A stretch of DNA of 64,000 nucleotides from Heloderma charlesbogerti (lineage: Eukaryota; Chordata; Lepidosauria; Squamata; Helodermatidae), in the NCBI GenBank assembly GCA_026122225.1, contig JANEZZ010002241.1:372001-436000 (forward strand). The letters run 5' to 3'. The notes below the pieces were generated by a model. The model ran no database searches. It had not been told where the DNA came from and saw only the letters and a list, made by a program, of their open reading frames with translations. This document shows, piece after piece, positions 52,439 through 63,871 of this stretch. The translations under genes were made by a program, and so were the position numbers. How positions within the stretch are numbered: position 1 is the stretch's first letter; every line of letters begins with the position of its first letter.

Positions 52439-52904
52439 TAGGGATGATGCAAGTCCCTTTATTTGGTCTGGGAGTCCAGCATACTGCCTGCACCCCAAAG
52501 CCATTTCCCCTGAACCCCTGCTCCTGCTCAACCTCCCTATGCTCACCAAGCTGCCCATACTCACCTGGGCCCCATCCTCCTACATCGCAATCACCATGTT
52601 GTGAGAAAACATGGTGATCGCAAAAATGAATCACCCATATATGCAAGATTGCAGGCATAAATAGCCTATTTATGCCTGTAATCTTGCATATGTGGGTGAT
52701 TCACGGCACCATTTTGTGTATAAGTCTATGTGCGCATTTTTGCGATATCCATTTTTTTTGCAACATGGCAATAGCAGTGCAGGTGAGTGTGGGTGGCTTG
52801 ATGAGCAGGGGTGGGGCTTGAGCATGGTTCCAGAGGTGTGTGAGCAGGGGCAGGGGTTGGGCAGGCACCTGGAGAACCTGGGGAGGGGTGCCCATCCATC
52901 CCTA
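52439..52904. mobile_element. Diverged relative of the palindromic hAT family, 77-bp palindrome
   Basis: Starts TAGGGATGATGCAAGTCCCT and ends CATCCATCCCTA, the same TIR as the 20-kb family. Flanking octamers ACACTAGA (52431-52438) and GTGCTAGA (52905-52912) agree at 5 of 8, all differences being transitions. The core at 52627-52703 is a palindrome with 38-bp arms and two mismatches (TGAATCACCCATATATGCAA on the left). Another hairpin at about 52590-52620 pairs CAATCACCATG with CATGGTGATCG. The GC-rich flanks differ from the other copies. Confidence 0.78.
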
Positions 52905-52989
52905 GTGCTAGAGCGTGCTTTTGAAATTTCAGAATCATGCTGTACTTCCTTTTCACCAGTGGGAGTAACTGGTCTCCATGATTATGCAC

Positions 52990-53050
52990 TTATAGAATCA
53001 TAGCAATGAAGGGTTGGAAGGGGCCTATAAGACCATTGAGTTGAAACTTC
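52990..53050 (-). mobile_element. CR1 LINE 3' tail, antisense
   Basis: 'atagaatcatagcaatgaag' 'ggttggaaggggcctataag' 'accattgagttg' is the CR1 terminus in reverse. Confidence 0.85.
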
Positions 53051-53159
53051 TCTGATGCTTGTGTTACTTAGCTTCTCTGATGTTGTGTGAAGTTGCTTCT
53101 CTGATGTCATGTTACTTCACTTCTCTGTACTGTTTGCAGTAAAAACAGATTGGGAAGCA

Positions 53160-53810
53160 TTAGATAAATGCAAATAAGGGCTTTATCGCAGTAGTGATCT
53201 ACTGCAGTCTTGGGATCATGGGAGCAGGGAAGCCTTTCATTGCAAGCAGGGAGATGTGGCCAGAAAAGGAGAAGGGGCGGGTTGAAGCTATAACTCTGTG
53301 ACAGTTTGCTGGAATGGGGTGAAATTGGGGTGGTGGGATACTCTCATGGGGAGCCTTCAGATGCTGCACTGGATAATTTGGTGATTTCAGCTTCTTTATG
53401 GAAAAGTGTGCACATTGAGGAAAAGGGGGTGGGACCAATAACTCCATGACAGTTTGCTGGAATGGAGCGAAATTGGGGTGGTGGTTGTTCTCATTGGGAG
53501 CCTTCAGATGCTGTACTGAATAATTTGGCGAGTTTGCTTGTTCATGGAAAAGTGAGCATTTCCCCCCTATCCTGCCATTTACCCCTGTTCTCCTCCTTCC
53601 TTTGGCATTAAACAAATGCGCATAAGGGCTTTATCGCAATAGCGATCTATCATGGTCTTGGGATGATGGGAGCAGATAAGCCTGACATTGTGAGCAGGGA
53701 GAAGTAGCCAGAGGAGAAAGGGGGGTTGGAGCTAGAAATCCCTGACTGTTTGCTGGAATGGGGCTTATTTGCGCTGGTAGGATGCTCTCATGGGGAGCAA
53801 ATATGTAGCC
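53160..53810. repeat. Internally repeated region (three partial ~150-bp units)
   Basis: 'gacagtttgctggaatgggg' 'tgaaattggggtggtgg' occurs at 53300, 53449 and (diverged) 53743. 'aaatgcaaataagggcttta' 'tcgc' occurs at 53167 and 53615, each followed by 'cttgggatcatgggagcag'. The array continues into the 53880-54140 repeat and may be one larger element. Short frames are not conserved between units. Confidence 0.7.
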
Positions 53811-53879
53811 TGCCTTTTTAGCACTGTTTCTAGCCTTCAGAATTGTGGATTAGTTGCTCTCCATTCATGATGATGTTGT

Positions 53880-54140
53880 AGCATGGAGGAGCCTGGACAG
53901 GGGTGGGAAACAAGCCTCTCTCATTGCTTGAGCAGCCCCTGCCAGTCTGATGACATTCAGTGCTACTCCCCCCACCCCACCAGGAAGTATGTTCCTTTCA
54001 AGTGTTGTGTGACCTGTGAAAAGTGGATTTTTCAGCTACGGTACAGTTGGCTTTTCTTGCTTCATATGTCCCTGATGGACCAAGGCCGATTCCATGAACA
54101 TCCAGATAATACTCAAATGTGATTCTCATTCTGTTGTTGT
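53880..54140 (+). repeat. Anonymous repeat, copy of 21560-21720
   Basis: Shares 'gcctctctcattgcttgagc' 'agcccctgccagtctgatga' 'cattcagtg' and 'aggaagtatgttcc' with 21585-21665 and, inverted, with 60275-60350. Confidence 0.65.
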
Positions 54141-55032
54141 GAAGATCCCCCACCCCCCATCCCCCATGTAGTTTGTTCAGACATACAGGCCTCAGTTTAT
54201 CTTGCCTTTTCCATATAGTTTTATGGCTCAGCCTTCAATATGTGGAGGCAGGGGGGATGATTTTAGGGAACCAAATGTTCTGCTCAACTAGATGACTCAT
54301 ACAAAAAGAGCATTTCACCAAGGCACATAACGATAAATGAAATGAACTATTCACATTATTATTCAGAAAGCAGTACAGCTGCCTACGGGTTTCATTAATT
54401 TATTAAGGTGTTGCCAATTGATTCCACCAGGCACTGTACCTGGTACCTCCAAATTATTAAGACTTGTTTTCTCTACTGATAATGGGGGGCGGGGGGGATG
54501 TTTTGCATTCAGTGGTGATGAGCAACTGTTACCATGCAGAGATCTGAACGCGCCAGCCATAGCAATTCCTTCACAGCTTAATGTCTGAGTGAACCATTTA
54601 CCATACAGTAGTTCTGTGACATCTTTGAAACACAAGAAGTCATCCCAGCATCCTAAAGCACTGATGAAGGAACTCTTTCCTGTTTTCTTTTTCTTTTTAA
54701 AAAATGACACTTTAATGGACCATGAATATTCTGCCATAAATAATTTAAAGATGAGAGAATACATTTAGTGTAGAATAACATACGTAAGAACATTGCCTGG
54801 AAAATATGAAAAGCCAGAAAATGTAAAGTGAGTTTCAAAGATCTTTTCCCCATGGAATTCACTTTTCTTATCCTTTGCATGAGATGTCAATCATGGCTTA
54901 AGGATTTGTAAACTTTACTCTTTATTACTAGGCTTCTGATCAGACTATGAATATTCAATATGTGTGATGTTTATTACATTTCTTCTGGACCCTAGTGAAT
55001 GTGCCTTAATGGTTCTCTAGACTGCCCCCCCC
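54141..55032. other. Unassigned DNA
   Basis: Nothing recognised; the minus-strand frames at 54363-54880 show no family resemblance. Confidence 0.4.
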
Positions 55033-55184
55033 CTTTATCCTCACAACAACCCTGTGAAGTAGGTTAGGGTTAGAGATAGTGACTGGCCCTAGGTCACCAA
55101 GTGTGCTTCACGGCTGACTGGGGATCTGAACCTAGCTCTCCACAACTCTATTCCAACACGCTAACTGCACTACAATACTGGCTA
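55033..55184 (-). mobile_element. tRNA-derived SINE, antisense, tail-truncated
   Basis: 'ttatcctcacaacaaccctg' 'tgaagtaggttagg' through 'gggatctgaacctagctctc' to 'actacaatactggct', the reverse of the 13258-13510 SINE without its tail. It lies after a C10 run. Confidence 0.75.
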
Positions 55185-55780
55185 TATAAAGTCTTTCATC
55201 TCTTTATCTTAATCTATATAATGAGAGCTGTACATAGGTGTAGCTGTGGGCAGTGGATAGTGGGGAGGGGGCTGAGTGTAAATAGGAAGGATTCCCTTTG
55301 AATGTTTTATTACTTTCATATCTCCGTAGTACTTGCAAAGTTCAAAGGAGCCCCCTAGGCCCCCACTGGGTCTCACAAGGAATGTAGCACTCTGTATTGC
55401 ATTCCTTGTTCTCCCCACCTTCAACATTCAGAATCATGTAAAGAGGAATCCCAGCAAAGTGAGAAGTAAAAGCTAACTCTGTAGTATCCCATATCAGAAT
55501 TCACTTAACTCAATAGTGATTGGGGCTTCCAAACTTCCACCAGACATGGAAGATGCTGGGACTTCAAGAAGGCTCTCACTGAGAGTGAGAGTGAAGCCCT
55601 GTAGCTGAGCCACACACACACCACTTATTTTTAAATGAGGCCTTCTAATCTAACTGGCTGCCGCAGCAGTTGGGGGAAACTTGTCAGGACTAGAAAAGTA
55701 AGAGAGGCTTGTGAGGGAGTCCAGCTCTCTGAGCCTAAGGAGGAACCCCAATGACAAAACATCAAGGTAGTAAAAAGACG
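55185..55780. other. Unassigned DNA
   Basis: Nothing recognised. Confidence 0.35.
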
Positions 55781-55865
55781 TTAAGCACATATGCGATTTA
55801 AGCACCTCTGCAAGTTAAGCACCCAGTTGAGTTAAACACCTGTGCGAGTTAAGCAACAGGGTGAG
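55781..55865. repeat. 17-bp tandem repeat, five copies
   Basis: Units start at 55781, 55798, 55815, 55832 and 55849, all beginning TTAAGCAC or TTAAACAC and mostly ending GAG/AAG. Units differ at up to seven positions, so the array is old. The 17-bp period cannot keep a reading frame. Confidence 0.9.
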
Positions 55866-58129
55866 GAGGCCAAGGCAGTCATCCCTTCCCTGACTTGTTT
55901 TTCTGAAAAGCGAAGTAACTTGGCTTTTCAGGAAAACAAAACCAGCAGCAGCAGCAGTAGTAATATGTAGCTATGAAGGCAAAAAGCCAGCAGGGGTGTG
56001 GAGGCTATCCAGCAGATTGCAGTGGGTGTTGCATGTATGACTATCTGTTACTGGACAGAAGTTGTGTGTGTGTGCGTGTGTGTGTGGGGGTGCTCAGTGC
56101 AATGAGCTCCTGGCCCACGGTGAACAAGTTTGTTCCCTTGAAGCCAGCTTTTAAACTGATCTCTGGAAAAAAGGTGACAGGAGCTGTGGAGCTTCCAGTT
56201 TGGGTTCAATCATCCCTTAGAAAGACACATACAACAGCTGCCATGAAATATACAGAAAGAATCAGATTGGACACGGGGATGGTGTTGTTGGATAAATGGA
56301 ACAACTCTGCATGCTTCCAGACACTAGAAGGCAATAGAGAATATCCTTGTTGTCTAGTCAGTTCCTTTTTTCTGCTTCTTCCTCTTCCTTCTTCCTCCTC
56401 TTCTCTCTGCCTCTGCAACAACTGCTATGTGGCTCTCTCCCTGAAGGAAGCAAGTAATCATATCTCATGCCTTTGCTTGCTTACAATCACACACCCAGCT
56501 TTAGGGGGTGCTTGTAGCTAAACAGTGTTAGATAGCCTTCTCTAATGATGTGTATAAAAGCATTAATAAAGTATGTTGATTTGCACTTCTTTTAAACTGG
56601 CTCTAGCCTGCATTTATTCCCTCCAATACTAAATGCTGTGTTGCCATGCTTTCCCTGTATAAGGCAACTCTGCTGTAAGTCACACTAGACTTTCTAACAG
56701 GTGTAAGAGAGAACAATATGAAATAAAGCATTACAAGCAATGGGGAAATAAATAGAGAATCTGTGCGCCCAGAGGATATTTCCGACAACTGACATTTGAG
56801 ATCCATGGGTGGCATATATAGATGATATGTGATAGAAAGGCCCTTCTGAAAACTGCATGCATTGATTTCCAGGAATAATGTGGCCTCCAACTGTGTTGTC
56901 TGTTAAATCTTGAAGCTGGATTCAGTCTGCACACAAGTGGCAGTAACTAAAAACTTTTTTTTTTAACAGGGTTTTGTACAGCTTCCTGGCAGGGCTGTAC
57001 AGCACAGGCCTGCAGTAGGATTTTTCCTAGTCTAAGGAAAGGGAGGCGGGAGGGAACTATGCTAATCAGGCAGTGCATAGTTAATTCACTGTGCTTGAAT
57101 ACAACACACTTCTACAAGGACCAAACCAGGCCAATGCTATACTGCAGGAGACCACAATTTCTCCTTCGCATGTATAATCATGCAAAGGCATGAGCACTTG
57201 AACTGTCTGGTCGCTGTGGCACATTTGAAGCAGAGTATATTCATAGCCATGATGAAAGAGCCTTCTCTGATGAAGAAGCATTTGCCCTTGCTATGCAGCC
57301 AGGTTTCCGATTTAAAGGCACTGTTTCCCTAAAGCAGCCACATATGTAAGCTGGGAGCCCTCAGAGTTAAACCTTCATTCTGTATGCCTGAGATTATCTG
57401 AATACTTGACAGGGATTCATTCCTGGACAGAGGAGTAAAGGAAGTCAACAAGCAATCATATTCCCATTCCATGGCATTAGCACAGTTGCTCTTTCTACTT
57501 GCACCTCTTCCACTGCTCAGCAAGGGTTATTAAAATAAATAATAATATAAATAACCAGTAGGGTTATTTACTCAGTGATGTCTAAAGATAGCAAATGGTA
57601 TTATTTATTTCGATTTTTAATCTTATCCTGGCAGAGGCACAGGAGATGTTTTGGAAGGGATACTATAATATTGGAAGTAAAATTATTAATGTTGAAATAT
57701 CTTAGCAAACATAAGAGTTCAGAGACACTCTACTCATCCACTGCCTCTAGACAGCTGTCCATTGAAAGACATGGCTTCTGGAAGATAATGAAAAAACCCG
57801 GAGTATGCGGAGTGTCTCTGTTTGTCTCTTAGAGCTGTAAATCCTCACAGAACTGGATTCTGAAATCCCCCAGAACCTGGAGTTCTCAGTGGGACTTCTG
57901 GAGGACAAACCTCTGGTCTATGATTTAGCTTGACTAAGCATGGAGATGGGTTATAACACCGTGTAGTTAAGGGCTAAATGTTGCATCAACAAAGGAATTG
58001 AGGCTTCTTATAGAAAAGTGTGGTTACTCCCTCCAGGTCATTGGATACAGACCTAACATAAAATAGCTGTTATGTGCCTATGGGTTTCCACTTGATCGAG
58101 AAGCCCAATTGTGTTGGGTTTTTTAAATA
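55866..58129. other. Unassigned DNA
   Basis: About 2.2 kb. Includes a GT-rich tract at 56060-56088 and a T9 run near 56957. The 182-codon frame (55973-56521) has a long low-complexity middle, no start context and no recognised domain, and I do not call it a gene. Confidence 0.45.
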
Positions 58130-58260
58130 ACCGATTGATTGATTTCAGCATCAAGGCTGACCTTTTAGGCCGTATCCCTTCCAAAGTGGCTCACAACCTA
58201 TCAAAGCACAAAATTCATAACATAACAAACTATAAAATCGCAGTGTAAAACTCTAACTCA
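58130..58260. repeat. LINE 3'-tail-like repeat, diverged
   Basis: 'gattgatttcagcatcaagg' ... 'ccttccaaagtggctcacaa' followed by 'aaaattcataacataacaaa' resembles 22262-22330. Confidence 0.45.
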
Positions 58261-58679
58261 TCTAAAGATATACTAGCAACAGCAGCAGCAGCTAAAATGG
58301 CAGCAGAATAAAACAGTCTAAATCTAAAAACCAAGAAAAGAAAAGTAGAAACAGCAGCAGTTAAATGCAAAGGGTGAAAGCCAACTCTATCCATCTGCCA
58401 GCAGAGTAGACACCATGGGTGGGACAGATTCCCCTCTTCCCTGTAGCCTCCCCAATCAGCTCTGTAGGGGGCCCCGATATAGCCCCCCACAACACATTCA
58501 TTCAGCTGTATGCATGGACTTTGGGGTGCATGGCTGAGGGTTACACTGGCATTGAAGCTTGGCTAGGTGGCATTGCCCCACTACATACTATGTGTATGTT
58601 AACCTTTTCCCCACTCCTGTTATTTCACTCCAAATTTCCTTTCCAGCTGCTTTTCTCCCTCCAGAGGAAAATATGTGAG
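58261..58679. other. Unassigned DNA
   Basis: Nothing recognised. Confidence 0.35.
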
Positions 58680-58867
58680 GGAATGATATACATAACTGTG
58701 TATATCATCCGTTCACATGAACGCACAAACAAAACGCCAGTTTCTGCTGCAGCAGTGGTGAAGCTGGGGTGATGATCATGATGTTTGTATTTGTGGTTTG
58801 TTTACATGGCTTAAGGCCCAGACTAGACATGATACGTAACTGTGTATCATGTCTAATTTGGGCCTTT
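58680..58867. repeat. Two related hairpins
   Basis: 58682-58710 pairs GATGATATACA-type sequence ('gaatgatatacataactgtg' 'tatatcatc'). 58813-58867 pairs AAGGCCCAGACTAGACATGA with TCATGTCTAATTTGGGCCTT around a 'gtaactgt' loop. Both share the 'taactgtgtatat/tcat' loop, so one may derive from the other or both from one hairpin element. Confidence 0.7.
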
Positions 58868-59569
58868 GTTCAGTACTGTGGTCTAATCCCAACTGCACCA
58901 GCAAACAATTGGCGTTTGCTTTTGCTCTCAACATATGCTGGGACATTTACAGTAGTGGGGAGGAACCAAGTGCCATGAACAATTCAGGTAAGCAATATCC
59001 CTCTGGCTGTTCAGAGGCCCAAGAGCCACTATAATTGATATCGTTCTCTTTTCTGTGAGGCTCGGGGTAATGTTTACACTCTATTTGCCAGCTAGCTACT
59101 GTGACACAGCTTGAATGCACCACCATGTCCACCAGAGTGAACTGACTCTAGCATCAAGATGTAAGTGACTGAGATAAAGGCATACATGTTATACGTAGGC
59201 TGACACTCAGCGACATTTGAAATGTAGCACTTAGAATGAGCATGTAGTAAATGAACAAAAAAAGGAATCCCATTATATTAAAAAAACACCCTGCTACAGG
59301 CTGGAATATTGAACAATAGCTTCATTCTGGAAAAGGGACAACACAATGTCTGTTGAAAGATTACAAGTATTCTTTCTGGGAGCCATCTCGTTTAGATCAA
59401 AAACATTATACCCACACCTCATGTATAAGTCACTTTAAAGCAAAACTTCAAAAGTAACACCAGGTCTTAATTCTCTCTAATTAAGAATCCAGAAGTTTCA
59501 TTTAGCTCATCCACAAAAAGAATAACGATCCAATGTACTTAAGTTAACATAGCATGCTGGCTGAGGGGA
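58868..59569. other. Unassigned DNA
   Basis: Nothing recognised. Confidence 0.35.
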
Positions 59570-59640
59570 GACAGTCTCTAGCCCATGCTGGGAGTTGTAG
59601 TCTAACACATCTGGAGGGCACCAGGATGGGGAAGGCTGCT
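59570..59640. mobile_element. Foldback MITE, right half
   Basis: 'cccatgctgggagttgtagt' 'ctaacacatctggagggcac' 'caggatggggaaggctg' is one arm only, as at 8960-9030. Confidence 0.7.
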
Positions 59641-59717
59641 CTAGCCAGTAAGCACAGGTCTCCTAGTTGCTCTGAGCATCAAACAAGGCTGACTCAGAAG
59701 TTTTTATGGGGAATGGA

Positions 59718-59945
59718 ACATAAGAAAAGCCATGCTGTAGCAGACCAAAGGCCTATCCAGTTCCGCATCCTCTTTCCCACAGTGGCCAACCAGATGCCTT
59801 TGGCAAGCCCACAAGCAGGACAGGAGGGCAATAGACTTCTCCCACTGAACCAGCATTCAGAGGCATGCTGCCTCTTATCCTAAGTAGTATATAGTCATCA
59901 TGACTAGTAGCCTTATCCTCCATGAGTTTGTCCAATCAAAGAGCA
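59718..59945 (-). mobile_element. L2-type LINE 3' end, antisense
   Basis: 'aacataagaaaagccatgct' 'gtagcagaccaaaggcctat' and 'ccacagtggccaaccagatg', then 'gcctcttatcctaagtagta', the complement of the region also seen at 41950-42180. Confidence 0.85.
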
Positions 59946-60199
59946 TGTCCTGATTTGCTTCAGCCTATTGGTCCAAGAAGGCTGGTGTGAATGGCCAATC
60001 TGTCATTCCCTTCATGGGTCAGAGCTAGATGTTGATGCAGAGTCTGAATCACCACCTGACATCCCCCAGGTCACAGTTCAACATCTGCTGTGGGCTCATG
60101 TCCAGGCACTGACTGGAATTATTTTGAAATGTTCTATCCCGGGCCCTCTTTCCACGACAATGGAAGGAGAAGGGAAGAGTGACTCACCCACATTTTTGT

Positions 60200-61070
60200 A
60201 GGAGCAGCTTTTGGTCCAGGCAGGGCTCCAGGAGGGTGTACATCACACCGTTCTAAATGGCTTCATATAACTTACTTCCGGGTAGGGTGGGGGGTTGGAG
60301 TGAACATCATCTGAGTGGCAGGGGCTGCTCAACCAATAAGAGAGGCTCCCCCGCCATAAGGAAGGTACAAAGTAGTTACGTCCTCTTGTGCGCATTTGTA
60401 AGACAATCCTCCCAATGAGCCCCAAGCCTCATTGAACACAGTGAGTGTTACTTCTGAGTAGACACACATATGCTTGTGCTGGAAAAGAGTGTGGGGGGAG
60501 AGCACAGGGATGGGAAACCAGCCGCCTTTCTAACCAAACCGATACCATACCACACAGGATCTCTATAACAAAGCTGTGAATTAGTTACTGCCTAAGGCAA
60601 TAAAGCAAAAAACAGAATCGGAGCCTTGAGATCATGCTTTACCGCACTTAGGGAATTGGGCTTTAAACTGTGCCATTTCAATTGCAGAGGATCTTTGTAA
60701 GTACTGATGTGGGCATTCAGAGAGCAAGCTTCACTGAGCGCAATGGGAGTTACTTCTGAGTAGACACCAACTGGTTTGTATGGTGACAGGAAAGAGGAAA
60801 CACACAGGAAACACCCCTTGACCTGGGCCTCAGTGAAAGGCACACCCCTGGGCAGGTCTAGCATACCCGAAGTAAATGCGGGGGTTGGGGCACACAGCAA
60901 CTATACCGGGGAGAACCTGACTTGAGGAAAAGAATCAGACTTTAAGCAGCCTCAGGAAATCCATTTTTTCCGTGGTAAGCTCCAGGGTGGCTGCTGGATG
61001 GCCACGACATCATGTATCCCTCACCGACCTCAATATGTGGCCAGTTCAGAGTAAATCACTCATGGATATA
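60200..61070 (-). repeat. Host repeat, uninterrupted copy with empty site
   Basis: In reverse, this carries the same segments as 19830-20024 plus 20754-21230 with no palindromic element between them. The complement of 60862-60890 reads ...CCCCAACC CCCGCATTTACTTCGGGTATG..., the unoccupied equivalent of the target at 20017-20024/20754-20761. The part at 60275-60350 is shared with 21585-21665 and 53905-54010. Confidence 0.8.
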
Positions 61071-61589
61071 GGCCCTATTGTACATCTTTCTCAGGAATTC
61101 AAGTGGAATTCCTGGACATAACACAGATAGCTTATGAAACTCATAGACCTTGTAACGGTTGAGATCCATAAGTCCCATGTAAGAACAGAGCAGGTAAAAA
61201 AGATGTCAAAGACTTTGTTGGCCAGCTCTTCAGTAGTAGAGCAGCCAGTGCTAGCTCCCATGGTATGGTATTTGGCAACCCTTGGTATGTCACTTTAAGA
61301 AACTCAGACAGAACAAAGCCAGGCAAAAGCAGAAACACTTGATGAGACAATAAGTTAAGTGACTCTGGCCAAAGCCTAGCATTCCTAAAGGTGACATATG
61401 CAAGGCTAAATTTAGAAAGACAGCTCAAATCATAACTGCATGTAATCAGGAGCCCCCAAGGTGGTTAATGAGTGATAATTGGATATGAGTGATAATTGGA
61501 CTACCAGATATGCAAGCATATTCCAGCCCTGAAGTGATCTCTCCCAGGTGTGTTCTAATCACAGGTCCAATTGCACACCAGGAATTTCC
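61071..61589. other. Unassigned DNA
   Basis: Contains a direct repeat 'gagtgataattggatatgag' 'tgataattgg' at 61470-61500; nothing else recognised. Confidence 0.35.
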
Positions 61590-62170
61590 CCACTTTCTGG
61601 AAATGTCCTAGTTTGGATTAACTTTTGGCAAGGCACCCCCTTAATTACTTTTGTCCATCCTAGATCACCCTTTTTACATTTGTGATGACTTTTATAATGT
61701 GTCATCCTTTCACCCTTTTTCCAAGCTGAAGAACTCCAAACATTGTAACCTTTCCTCAAAGGGAGTTGCTTCAGCCCCTTGATCACTTTGGTTGGGTTTT
61801 TCAGTGCCTTTTCCAGCTGTACAATATTCTTTGTGGGATGCGTTGACCTGAACTATACACAGTATTCCACATGTGGTTGCACCATAGCTTTGTATAAAGG
61901 CATTATGATATTGGCAGTTTTATTTTCTGCTTCATTTCCTAATGATCCCCAGCATGGAATTCACCTTCGTTAGAGCACCTTTGCTGTTGTTTTCATTGAG
62001 CTGTCCACCAGAACCCCCAAATCAGTCACCACCAACTCAGAACCCATCAGTGTATATGTGAAATTAGTATTTTTTTGCCCCAATGTGCAAAACATTGAAG
62101 CACATACATTGAAACACATTTGCCGTCTTTATCCCCATTCAGCCACTTTGAAGAAATCCGCTTGCTTCTT
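61590..62170 (-). mobile_element. L2/CR1-clade LINE pol fragment, antisense
   Basis: On the minus strand: VIKGLKQLPLRKGYN (61786 downwards), preceded by a frame resembling LYKAMVQPHVEYCV and LEKALKN, i.e. the C-terminal pol domain. Several stops and frame changes; no tail is identifiable. Confidence 0.65.
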
Positions 62171-62689
62171 TTTACTGTCCCTTTTGTTTTAACAACATTT
62201 ATCCAGCTCAACACATGCTGAGCAGCACCAGCAGCGTGGGGTGATAAGAACAGGTGACAGCCTCTTCCACGTAGTTGGGACCGATGTGTTTGCATTCAGG
62301 CAATATGTTGACTCGGGGCAAAAGGTGCTGTGAATTGGCTCGTGTTCAGATGAAGCTGATGTTACTGTTATTGAAATGACAATATCCATGTATACAGGAG
62401 ATTAGGTATACATGCTACCAGATTCGTTTGAGCATATACCATGCTCTACTAGCATACAGAAAGGGTACATTTGATGTACAGAGTTTTTGAGGAGGAAGGA
62501 CATAAATAGCAATACTGAGGAAAAAATGAGGGTGGATAAGGGATCTGAGAGATCATGAATCAGTTGCAAGTTCTTCCAGTTTGTAAGCCACAGAAAAGGC
62601 AAGAGGTTGTCCATGGAAAGAGAAGGGAGGGTAATGCAGGCTACTGTTGGGAATGCCAAGGAAGCTGCGGGATTCCTATGCCCCATGAC
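62171..62689. other. Unassigned DNA
   Basis: Nothing recognised. Confidence 0.35.
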
Positions 62690-62780
62690 ACATTCTCCGT
62701 GTGAACACCTCTCTTACTTACTTCAGTTCCCCCGCTCAAAACTCACCTTTTCTGTGTAGCCTTTGGAACAACCTCTTTGT
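62690..62780 (+). mobile_element. L2 LINE C-terminal/3' fragment
   Basis: 'cccgctcaaaactcaccttt' 'tctgtgtagcctttggaaca' 'acc' resembles the LKTHLFRKAF-coding end of L2 pol. It pairs with the downstream 3' UTR at 63655-63760, with an unrelated ~900 bp between. Confidence 0.5.
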
Positions 62781-63654
62781 CCCAATATCCTACTGTAATA
62801 TCCTGTGCATGGCCCTGTCTATATGGCACTGCTTTCACCCTTCATGCACAGCATTTCAGCTTTGAATTAGCTTCTGCTGGGATACACTCGCAGTTACTGT
62901 GGGCTTCCCTAACAGACTCTGCCGTGCCCTTTTTTTGCCATTGTATTTATATGTGCAGCTGTGCAGTCCCGTGAGCATGGGGGTGTGACACTTCAGTGGC
63001 TGTTTTTGTATTTTAGGGGTTCTGTTGTGTCTGTCCATCCCTCATTAGGTAAAAAATGGGTGTTCTGTGCTCCTTCATTTCCACACCATCTGTTTGTCAG
63101 GTCCCCAGCCTGAGACTCTCACGATGGTTCGCAATCACAAGGCATGAGCGGTACATGCCTACACATTGCTCCAAAATGGTGGCCGGAGTGAAGTTGGTCC
63201 TCCCCCCAAAGACCCCCTGGCCCTTGGGCACTGAGTCCCAAAGCAGCCATTGCGAAGATACAAAGCTGAAAAAATGTGTAAAAGAATGATTAAATAAATG
63301 AAGACACCTCTCTGTGCCTCTGTAACTGTGCAGCCGCGAAGGGACGGGGGGAGTAACGGGGTATCACAGAGTGATGCAAGCACAAAGCACACCTACAACA
63401 TGCCCACTGCAAAATGCAAAGTTGGTTTGGGGAAGGGACAGATGGCTCGCAACCATGGGGAAACCCACATCAAACAAAAAACATTGCAGCAAGATGCCTC
63501 CTTGGAAAGCCACACTTTCCAGGAAAAAACCCACAGATGGCTGCAAAGTGGTGGCTGCATCATCTGTCCCGAAGGACCTCAACTCGCAGCCACCCCGGAG
63601 TAAAAGACTCGTGGGGATGGGGCCTATCTGAAATTTCACATTCTTCCATTTACT
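62781..63654. other. Unassigned, possibly inserted DNA
   Basis: Separates two L2-like pieces, so part of it may be an insertion. 'gatggttcgcaatcacaagg' (63123) and 'agatggctcgcaaccatggg' (63440) are similar 20-base words about 317 bp apart. No terminal repeats found. Confidence 0.3.
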
Positions 63655-63760
63655 CTGGCCTCCATTTCCCTCTCCTTTTTAGAATGTAAGCCTCTTTGGG
63701 CAGGGACCTGTCAAACCTGTTCTTTTCAAATTGCCATGTGCATGGATGACATAAAAACCA
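63655..63760 (+). mobile_element. L2 LINE 3' UTR fragment
   Basis: 'ttttagaatgtaagcctctt' 'tgggcagggacctgtcaaac' is a hallmark of L2 3' UTRs in amniotes. Confidence 0.6.
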
Positions 63761-63871
63761 CAAACGTTCTTATTTTAGATCATAGCTCAATGTTCTTCTG
63801 CCTTGTATCATTTATTTCTGCAATACCCTTTAAAAAAAAGTAGGAATAATTTAATAAAAATCCATCTGTGG

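Noticed and set aside
55973..56521. 182-codon ORF as a gene
   Set aside because: Low-complexity centre, no recognisable domain, no splice or promoter evidence.
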